A stretch of DNA of 64,000 nucleotides from Piper betle (lineage: Eukaryota > Streptophyta > Magnoliopsida > Piperales > Piperaceae). This document shows positions 47,391-56,122 of the stretch, piece after piece. Positions within the stretch are counted from its first letter, which is position 1, and each line of letters opens with the position of its first letter. Where the stretch lies: assembly GCA_033002965.1 (NCBI GenBank), contig JAURVB010013345.1, forward strand, positions 1 to 64,000, written 5' to 3'. The position numbers and the translations under genes are program-made. The notes beneath the pieces were generated by a model. It made no database searches. It saw only the letters and a program-made list of their open reading frames with translations, and was not told the DNA's origin.

Positions 47391-48330
47391 TCCCATCGAC
47401 AGCTATTTATTGTTGCTTCCGATCACATAGGAGGTGCGGCTATTCTCGAGCTCCGACTCAAGTATAAGATCCAAAGTGGTCGCCACAACCTTACCAGATC
47501 TCGGTCATACTTGAGGCGTCGTACGGATTTGGAGGCGGAACCCCAAGTCGTTTTGTGAGACTTGGAGACCACTTGACGATGAGTAGGAGGCACAGAGGAG
47601 GTGTCTGTGTCACGTTACAGTTAGTGACAGGGTCTATTCAAAATTTGGATGAAAATAGAGAATTGGCGTTAAATACATTCCACAAAATGGTGAAGAGTAT
47701 GTAGTTTTAAAGTCAGTAGTTGATAAAGGAGATGGTGTTGTTACTAGGTGGCATGTTGGGCAGGCAATTCAGTTTCAAAGGGAGATTGAGATGGGCGGTA
47801 TTGTCACCGTTAACGACTTCATTCAAGTATTTACATCAAACAAGGAGAGAACGCTTGTGATGTTGGTGCTGGAAACCAGGTTACTAGGGCCTTTGGCCTG
47901 GAAACTTACTCCTCTTTGATGGCCGATGGGTGAGCATCTTTCATGGAAGGAGGGTGTTTTTATAATTAGAAAAGTCATTAAATAAAACAGTTGTGAGTGA
48001 GAGAGTAAGGAGAGGAAAGTGAGTGATTGCGAGTTATATTTATACGCATGCTTATATTTGATTTGAGTCGTACCATATATAATAACGAGTGAGTCAATAT
48101 TTCCTTACTCCTCGAACATACGTATAAATATAACTCGGATGAATAAAATAGAGATGGCAAGAGACACACTTGTAACCACCCCTTTGTAAAACAAAAAGCA
48201 TGTATGATACTTGCTTTTTATTTGGCATCTGCTCCACCAAACACAAGAAATGGTCAAAAAAAATACAGCCAAACACCCTATAAAAAATCTGGATTCGGGC
48301 ACTTAAAATTGGTGGGAGGGAGGAAGGCGA
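47391..48330. other. Unassigned sequence
   Basis: No supported gene. Parts (about 47620-47900) have a coding-like feel but are broken by stops in every frame; probably repeat-derived. Confidence 0.3.
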
Positions 48331-51118
48331 TATATATATATATATATATATAGGAAAAAGTTTTCCTGTAATAGAGCACAGCCAACATGGCTGTGCTCGA
48401 ATTTGTTTAGAGCCGTCCGATTGAGATCGGACGGCTCAAAATACCCCAACCAAATCAAAACCCCCCTCCCCCCCCCTCCCCTTCCTCTGATTTGGTCCGC
48501 CGCGCCCCTCGCCGCGCCCCGCCTCGCTCCGCCCCGCGCCTCCCGCCCCTCCCCCCTGCGCCCCCCGCCCCGCCGCACGACCCTTGCGCTGCCCCGCGCC
48601 CCTCCCCCTCGCCCCCGCCCCGCCCCCACCCTTCCCCCCTCCCCTGTTTTCACCCCCGCAGCGCCCCTCGCCCCGCCCGCCCGCGGCCCTCGCTCCGCCC
48701 CGCACCCCACGCCCCTCCCCCGCGCCTACCGCCCCGCCCCACGCCCCTTTCTCTGCCCCGCGGCCCTCCCGCCACGCCCCCGCCCCGCCCCCACCCTTCC
48801 CCCCTCCCCTGCTTTCACCCCCTAGCCGCCCCCGCCCCGCCCCGCCCCACGGCCTCGCTCCGCCCCATGCCCCACGTCCGGTTTCCCTCCCCTCTCCGCC
48901 CGTTTCGCCCCAACCCCACGCCGGCGTCACCACAGCACCGCCGACGGTGGCGCGAAAAACAGGGGCGGGGGAGGAGGGCGGGGTGGAAGGGGGCGATGGC
49001 ATTTTCGTAATAAAAGTTTGACTCGCTCCCGAGTCAATATTACGAAATAAATATTAAAAATAATTTTAAAAAATAAAATACTGTAAAATAAAAATTTGGC
49101 TCACTCTGGCTCGAGTCAATACTACAAAATTGATTTTTAAATTTTTTTTAAAAATACAATACCATAAAATAAAAACTTGACTCGAACCCGTGCGGGATCG
49201 AGTCAAGTTTTAATTATAAAATAAATTTTTAAAAAATAAAATAATTCGGTAATAAAAACTTAGACTCGCTCATCTCTTGAGTCAAGTTTTTAATACTACG
49301 AAATAAATTTAAAAAAATATAAGATAATTTTGTAATAAAAAGTTGACTCGATCCCGTGCAGGATCGAGTAAAGTTTTAATTACAAAATAAATTTTAAAAA
49401 ATAATAATAATTCCTTAATAAAAACTTGACTCACTCCCAACAAGAGTCAAGTTTTTATTAAGAAATTATTTTTATATTTTTTAAAATTTATTTCGTAATA
49501 TTAACTCTAGTCGCAAGCAAGGGTAGTTTTAAAATAAAAATTTGATTCGGTCCCGACTTGTGTCAATAAGCCCCCACCTAAGTCGGGACCGAATCAAATT
49601 TTTATTTTAAAACTACCCTTCTCGAAAAAAATGAAAAAATAGGGTAAAATACCATAAAATAAAATAATCCATTAGAATTCGATTATTTTCTTTTCCGGTA
49701 TTTTCCTGTACTTTTTTATATTTTTCGGGATTTTTTCTTAATATTGACCCGAGTCATGACCATGTCAAGTTTTTATTACGAAATATATCCTAAAAAATAT
49801 TAAAAAAATACCATAAAATTACAAAATCAATTGCACTTCGATTATTTTATTTTTTGGCATTTTATAGTATTTTTTATATTTTCGGGATGTATTTCATAAT
49901 ATTAACTCGAGTCGGGAGCGAGTCAAGTTTTTATTACAAAACTACCCCTGCTCATTTCCATTCATTTTAATATAAATTTTACGAAATATAAAAATAATTT
50001 CTTAATAAAAACTTGACTCTTGTTGGGAGTGAGTCAAGTTTTTATTAAGGAATTATTATTATTTTTTAAAATTTATTTTGTAATTAAAACTTTACTCGAT
50101 CCTGCACGGGATCGAGTCAACTTTTTATTACAAAATTATCTTATATTTTTTTAAATTTATTTCGTAGTATTAAAAACTTGACTCAAGAGATGAGCGAGTC
50201 TAAGTTTTTATTACCGAATTATTTTATTTTTTAAAAAATTTATTTTATAATTAAAACTTGACTCGATCCCGCACGGGTTCGAGTCAAGTTTTTATTTTAT
50301 GGTATTGTATTTTTAAAAAAATTTAAAAATCAATTTTGTAGTATTGACTCGAGCCAGAGTGAGCCAAATTTTTATTTTATAGTATTTTATTTTTTAAAAT
50401 TATTTTTAATATTTATTTCGTAATATTGACTCGGGAGCGAGTCAAACTTTTATTACGAAAATGCCATCGCCCCTTCCACCCCGCCCTCCTCCCCCGCCCC
50501 TGTTTTTCGCGCCACCGTCGGCGGTGCTGTGGTGACGCCGGCGTGGGGTTGGGGCGAAACGGGCGGAGAGGGGGAGGGAAACCGGACGTGGGGCATGGGG
50601 CGGAGCGAGGGCCGCGGGCGGGGCGGGGCGGGGCGGCTGTGGGGTGAAAGCAGGGGAGGGGGGAAGGGTGGGGCGGGGCGGGGGGCGTGGCGAGAGGGCC
50701 GCGGGGCAGAGAAAGGGGCGTGGGGCGGGGCGGTAGGCGCGGGGGAGGGGCGTGGGGTGCGGGGCGGAGCGAGGGCCGCGGGGCGGGGCGAGGGGCGCTG
50801 CGGGGGGTGAAAACAGGGGAGGGGGGAAGGGTGGGGCGGGCGGGGCGCGGGGGAAGGGCGCGGGGCAGCACAAGGGTCGTGCGGTGGGGCGGGGGCACGG
50901 GGGAGGGGCGGGAGGTGCGGGGCGGAGCGAGGCGGGGCGCGGCGAGGGGCGCGGCGGACCAAATCAGAGGAAGGGGAGGGGGGGAGGGGGGTTTTGATTT
51001 GGTTGGGGTATTTTGAGCCGTCCGATCTCAATCGGACGGCTCTAAACAAATTCGAGCACAACCATGTTGGCTGTGCTCTATTACAGGAAACATTCCCTCA
51101 TATATATATATATATATA
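48331..51118. mobile_element. Large inverted-repeat element in a (TA)n tract
   Basis: Left arm 48362-49480 and right arm 49985-51090 are near-perfect inverted copies (about 1.1 kb each) around a spacer of about 500 bp. From the outside in, each arm has: TTTCCTGTAATAGAGC, a hairpin (GAGCACAGCC-AACAT-GGCTGTGCTC), a 12-bp-arm hairpin (GAGCCGTCCGAT/ATCGGACGGCTC), a C/G-only-like low-complexity block of about 500 bp, then AT-rich DNA with TTGACTC...GAGTCAA hairpins about every 80-100 bp. The ends abut (TA)11 at 48331-48352 and (TA)9 at 51101-51118. No transposase is encoded, so it is non-autonomous. Long open frames in the GC block are low-complexity artefacts. Confidence 0.85.
49519..49620. repeat. 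Perfect 41-bp inverted repeat with 20-nt loop
   Basis: 49519-49559 and 49580-49620 are exact reverse complements (outer bases AAGGGTAGTTTT, inner bases GGTCCCGACTT). The loop is GTGTCAATAAGCCCCCACCT. It sits in the spacer of the large inverted-repeat element, off its symmetry centre. Confidence 0.95.
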
Positions 51119-51320
51119 AAGGCTACAATGCGTTGTAGCTTTTTTGCAGTGCATTGCAACGCACGGACCGTGGGCCGTTGGATTAAATCTAACGACCCAC
51201 AGCCCCACCCTGCGACCCGTCAGACCCAACCGACCCGGCCTCCCACCCGCCGACCCTGCCGTGGCTTCCCTGGCACGACCTACCCTCCCGACCCCGCCCG
51301 CCGCCCTGCAACTGACTCCC

Positions 51321-51405
51321 CACAGCGATTACAGTTTACAGCATTATGTTTGACGCCTCCTTGATTTAAAATTTCGAGGACGAAATTTTTATAAGGAGGA
51401 AATGT
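51321..51405 (+). mobile_element. Gypsy internal 3' end with polypurine tract
   Basis: TTTCGAGGACGAAATTTTTATAAGGAGGAAATGT directly before an LTR is the characteristic end of Tekay/Del-type gypsy polyproteins (FEDE... then stop) and polypurine tract. Only about 85 bp of the internal region remain, so the element is 5'-truncated. Confidence 0.75.
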
Positions 51406-54400
51406 TGTAAAACCCGCGACTCAAGTCAGGGTTTTATAGTCGTTAGCCGGTCGGTTTAACCGTGGTTCGAGTCTGTTCAGCTTTCAGAACACGTGTGCGG
51501 GGCCGAGGAGGACCGTTGTACACGTGCTATGAGGGTTCATGTATACCCAAGTATCGATGATAGTGTCAGATACGCATCAGGAGACCGAGTTATCAGTAGA
51601 TATGAGAGTATACAGTTGATTTTATTTTTTTCATGTTGTGACCGTAAAATTAGTTTAGGCCGAATAACGCATTAGGACGCGTTAGATGGTCTTTGGGTGG
51701 GTTATTAGTTATCCAGCATGTCATTTGGATGTTGTATTGTTTTGTTTGATTTTATGAGATTTTTCCAATTTTTTGGATTTTTCGGGAATTTATTCCGAGT
51801 TAGTTATTATTCTTGACTCTAGCCAGTGTCGAGTCAAGTCTTATTTACAACTTTGCCACCGTCCTATACTTCTTATCTCCCTCCCCAAACCCTGACATCT
51901 TCACCGCCGCCGCCCTTGACTTTTGTCACCGCCACTGATGCCACCTCGCCACCGATCGACGCCGCCCAGCCCGGCCGTGCCATTACCTTGCCGCCCCGAC
52001 CACGCCCGGGCACCGTCCAGCCGTCACGATGCCGAAAATCGCCCTCGATTTCACGGCCGTTCCCGACGCGATTCCGTCGTCGTCTGCGCCGGACCGCCAC
52101 CGCCGTGATGCGAAGCTCTTTCCTCGACTTCCCTACCTTTCCCCCTTACCTAGTGCCGCCGTCAAGGTCGGCCGTGGGTTTGATCGGAGTGACCGACCGC
52201 CCCGACCACACTCGACCCCGCCGTCGGTGGCCATCGCCGCCACGGCTGCCCTTGTTGTCACCGCCATTGGGTCAAGCTCACCGAGACGGTGCTAACCCCT
52301 ACCTCTGATTGCCCTGCCGGAGCAGTCGCCGGAAAACCACAGGAAGTGCCGAAAAACCACGGGCACAGTCGCCGAAAAACTGCCGGCGCACCTTCACCGC
52401 CTTTGTCCGTCGGCACCAATTTCAGCGCCGATCGCGAGGTGGTTCATTCTTCTTTGTTTAGAATTATTATATACATGTTGTGGACATAGTAACGTATTGA
52501 AATTAATTTTATTAACTTCATGATTTTAGTTTAATTAATTGTGAATTATGATAAATATGCGACGATTAGCGTAGATTGTGTTGCGTGATGTAAATTCTTG
52601 CTAATGGAATTGTTAGTAAACCATGGAATAGTTAATTAAATGCTTGTTAATGAGTTAATTTATGAATTTGCACGAATTAAGTTTTTTGCATGCTAGTATT
52701 AAGTTAAACGGATTAAATTGATTAAACCATTGTCACCTAATTAGAATAGGTATGCTTTGAAATTGGAATTAAAAGTGCTAGGTAATAAGTAACATATGAA
52801 ATGATAAAATTATTAACTTGTTTGACAATTAGAGATGTAGGGTAATTGTCGAGATGATTGTCATGTTTGATTAGATTATTGTATGCATGTGGATATATTA
52901 GTTATATAGGCGTGCATCATATATGTATGGACGTTAGTAAATAGTTAGTTCATGTATGTTCATTGCAGGAGCTCACCGTCTAGGCACGAGACTGCGCTTG
53001 AAGCTTCTAACAGGTCCGTTAGGACACGCTTCTCAAGTTTTATCGCTCTACTCTATCGGTGATTTGATTTATTGATCGTAGGACGTGTCAGGTGGATGAT
53101 TTATCGGACCCCACCTAACACGTGCCATCTAGTCGATTGTTTTCAGAATTAATAACCCACGAGGATGAGATCCCTCGAGTTTGTTTTCGAAAATAAGATC
53201 CACCTCAACTTGCCTTCGGGCCTATTATAATAAATCCCGACCCAGCCCTATAAATAGTTTTATCGAGTTTTCAGTGAGACAAGAGAAGATGAATCGACTT
53301 GCACGTGCCATGAGTGGATGCCGTGCCAGTCAAAGCGGGCTCTGGATTAGTGCCGGCGGACTGTTCCATTCCCGAGGGATCTTGACAACACCGCGTTTGA
53401 GTTCCTCACACCCGGAGAATGTGGAGGTTTACGGGTACTGTTTAGTACAGTGCATGTCCGGACTTGTAGTTCAAAGGGTACTAAAGGCGACTGCCTGAGA
53501 GTGCTCGGCCTTCGTGCTCAAGGCTAGGAGTAATATGGAGGTTCAGAGAGGGCTTAGGATAAAGTTTTACGTGAAGTACTGAAAAAGAAATGTCGTGAGT
53601 GGCACACTACCAGATGGATCAGGATGCTATTGAGTCAACTGCTCCTTTGTAGTTGCCCTTATGAGAGTTCTGGAGGAAGATATATGATTATTTGCTTTCC
53701 ATGAGAATTTGCTCTCATGTTCCAGTTTGATATTAGTTATTTCTGGACCAGTGACACCCGTTGCTGACGTTTTTCTACTATATGTGGGTGAGGATGATGA
53801 TTGGTGTATGTTGGCCTTGACGAAGGAGTAGCGCTTGCATTGCACACACATACCTGGCACTGCGCCGACTTTTGCGTAAGATATGATGTGGGTTGAATGA
53901 TGCTTAGTGATATACATGGTTGTGTACATATGCATGAGCTATAAGACTTGTAGGTCTTTTTCTTAGAAATGTATGAATTTTCTTAGAAATGTTTTGGAAA
54001 TGTTCTAATGTCCAGGAATGATAAGCTATGTTGAGTTGAAAATGAACAAAAACATGATGAGCGTGAATTGCAAGTGGGCTAGACCCAATTATAAGATGTG
54101 TTATTGCTTAAATCCTATTGTGGTGTGCATTATGGTTTTATATATATATTATATTGTGCCACATTTTAACAGGTCGTCCCCTTATTGCACTTTTAGGGGA
54201 GACTCTGTCTGTTTTATTCCAGGTTTTATTAATTTTGTTGTCATTTTAATTATTTTGGTGTGTGGTTATTATCATGACATTCACGTAGTATCCTGTTAGG
54301 GTTTTACATCTCATTCATACATTGTTTGCGCATTAGCGGCGTGCTCCATCTTGAGACGTCGAGAGGGTTATGTCGTAGCCGTTTAGGTTTTGGGTTAGCC

Positions 54401-54481
54401 AATTTAATCGGTTTACGAGTAGTTCGATTCTTTGTAACAGTTCTGGTCCGGGTTGAGAGTAAACCGGATTGGGGTGTTACA
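51406..54481 (+). mobile_element. Ty3/gypsy Tekay/Del-like 3' LTR (~3.08 kb)
   Basis: Starts TGTAAAACCC after a polypurine tract and ends GGGGTGTTACA, giving inverted TG...CA termini. Length and the FEDE-type tail fit the long LTRs of the Tekay/Del chromovirus lineage. Inside: an AT stretch with TTGACTC...GAGTCAAG (about 51813-51842), a C-rich block (51850-52420) with open but non-homologous frames, and a TATA box at 53248. No intact retroviral gene is present. Confidence 0.75.
53248..53257 (+). promoter_or_regulatory. LTR TATA box
   Basis: CCCTATAAATAG at about 53247-53258 is a canonical plant TATA box. It is correctly placed within the LTR to drive retroelement transcription starting about 30 bp downstream (near 53285), which would mark the U3/R border. 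Confidence 0.6.
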
Positions 54482-54984
54482 GGTGGTCTGTCGAGGTGGG
54501 GAGTTGGTCGCGGGGCGGCGGGCAGGGTCGGGAGGGCAGGTCGTGTCGGGGAAGCCGCGGTAGGGTGGCAGGCGGCTTCGGTCGCGGCCAACTTGGGGGG
54601 CCACAGTGCGGTGGGGGCGGCTGGGGAGAGGGGAACGGTGGTGGGGGGGGTGGGTTGGAGTGGGACGGTGGGGGCGAGAGGGCCGCCGCTACAGGGCGTG
54701 GGGCGAGCGAGGGGGCCGGCCGACAGGGCGGGCGGGGGCGGGCGAGGGGGCCGTGGCGGGGGGCCACCGGCGGGGGTGGGGATGGGCAAGCGGGCAGTCA
54801 GCTATGGCCAGGCGGGCGGGCTGACGAATGGGCGAGCGGGCGGGCAGGCGAGCAGGCGGGTTTGAGGCGGGTAGGGGGCAAGTTTGGGTCTCCAGTAAAA
54901 TTTGGGCCACTGGATTTCAATCTAGCGGCTCAGATACACTGCACTGTGATGCGCTATATTTTCATGCAGTGCACAATAGCGCGC

Positions 54985-55153
54985 ATATATATATATATAT
55001 ATATATATTATATAAAATATAAGAATTGTTTATATGCGAAATAAAAATAATAGATGTAAATATCTGCGCATGTGAAATAAAAATATGAGATAAAATTTTA
55101 AAATTTTGACTATTTATTATATAAAATTTTTAAATATAATTATTGATGATATT
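54985..55153. repeat. (AT)n tract and short AT-rich spacer
   Basis: (AT)n from 54985 to about 55009, then AT-rich sequence up to the TIR element. No gene. Confidence 0.7.
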
Positions 55154-55410
55154 AGGGTTGCTAATTGAGCGAGCCAGCTCGTGAGCATTTAGCGTTCGGC
55201 TCGGCTTGACTCGACTCGAAACTCGACATTTAAATGCTCGACTCGAACTCGACTCGAACTCGAATCTTACGAGCCGAGCTTGAGCAAGGTCGTGTTCGAC
55301 TCGACTCGACTCGACTCGGTTGTAACTCGAACTCGACTCGAACTCGACTCGTAGTTCGACTCGAACTCGACTCGACAAAATAATATAATAATATAGTCTT
55401 TATATTATAT

Positions 55411-55458
<48 letters not shown>

Positions 55459-55796
55459 AATAACAAAGAAGCAAGATAGTTGAGATGGTAAGTATTCACC
55501 TTGATGACTTCAAGGTTGTGGGTTCAAACCACAATGACCTCACTTTTTTAAAGTGAGGTACTTTTAACTTTTAATCGAGCTGGTTTCGAGCTAACGAACG
55601 AGCTCAGAAAATTAAACAGTTTAAGTATATTCGAGCTCGAGTCGAGCTCGAACACATAAAAAGTATTCGAGTCGAACTCGAGCATGTATGTCCAAAACTC
55701 GTTCGATCTCGAGTTGAGTTCGAACGAGTTTCGAACTATTCGAGCCGAGTTCGAGCACATGTTCAGCTCGGCTCGCTCGCTCAATTAGCACCCCTG
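55154..55796 (+). mobile_element. 643-bp TIR element with perfect 9-bp TSD and internal tRNA-like body
   Basis: The left end AGGGTTGCTAATTGAGCGAGCC and right end GCTCGCTCGCTCAATTAGCACCCCTG are inverted repeats. GATGATATT flanks both sides exactly (55145-55153 and 55797-55805): a 9-bp target duplication as in Mutator-like elements. Between the ends are dense CTCGACTCGAACTCG repeats, a long (TA)n tract (about 55415-55451), and a tRNA-like segment 55471-55535. That segment has an A-box-like TAGTTGAGATGG, a perfect 5-bp anticodon-type stem with 7-nt loop (CCTTG-ATGACTT-CAAGG) and B box GGTTCAAACC. No protein is encoded. Related copies lie at 46767 and 9513. Confidence 0.85.
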
Positions 55797-55805
55797 GATG
55801 ATATT

Positions 55806-56122
55806 TTTCCGGGTTTTTACGGGGTCGACGTGCTCAGTCTGGGCAAAAGTTCGAACGAACGTGAGAGAGGTGACTTGGCTCGAGCGACCTCTAGGCTCCA
55901 GCCGAAGGAGACCCCAAACTGGGCGGGTATTGGCAGTCGCCACCGTTTTCTTCCTGGTAGGACGATCTCGATGGCGGGCGGCGGACTATTGAAACAAAAG
56001 GGCATAGCCTCCTCTAGCCAAAGGGGGAAGGAACAAAACCAAGTTGAATTCTTGCTTCTCTATTGATCTCATCCACCAACAACTCCTTCTCTCTACCTTC
56101 CTCCTGTCCCCCCTCCCCCTTC
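55806..56122 (+). promoter_or_regulatory. F-box gene promoter / 5' UTR region
   Basis: Immediately upstream of the FBP7-like start codon; GC-moderate with CT-rich stretches near 56080-56118 typical of a plant 5' UTR. No clear TATA box was seen. Short open frames here are not supported as genes. Confidence 0.4.

Larger units (their letters stand above)
51119..54984. mobile_element. Second GC-rich hairpin element, interrupted by a gypsy insertion
   Basis: The left part (51119-51320) begins with an imperfect hairpin around GCGTTGTAGC/GCATTGCAACGC. It then has an imperfect hairpin GTGGGCCGTTGGAT/ATCTAACGACCCAC, then C-rich sequence. The right part (54482-54984) is its inverted counterpart: GGGGAGTTGGTCGCGGGGCG mirrors 51290-51320, and GGGCCACTGGATTTCAATCTAGCGGCTC mirrors the inner hairpin. 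The outer flanks are (TA)9 ending 51118 and (AT)n from 54985. The gypsy piece 51321-54481 separates the halves. Confidence 0.65.

Noticed and set aside
48403..51061. Long open frames (up to about 200 codons) in the GC blocks on both strands
   Set aside because: All are Pro/Arg/Gly/Ala low-complexity translations of C/G runs, mirrored in the inverted arm. No start context, domains or codon bias.
51826..52308. 160-codon frame within the gypsy LTR
   Set aside because: Pro/Ser/Arg-rich, in LTR U3, no homology to retroviral or host proteins recognised.
54326..55044. Overlapping frames of 160-190 codons
   Set aside because: Gly/Arg-rich translation of G-runs in a repeat arm, crossing the LTR boundary; not coding.
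55471..55535. A genuine tRNA gene
   Set aside because: A/B boxes and an anticodon-type stem exist, but the acceptor and T-stems do not pair well and the sequence is inside a transposable element.
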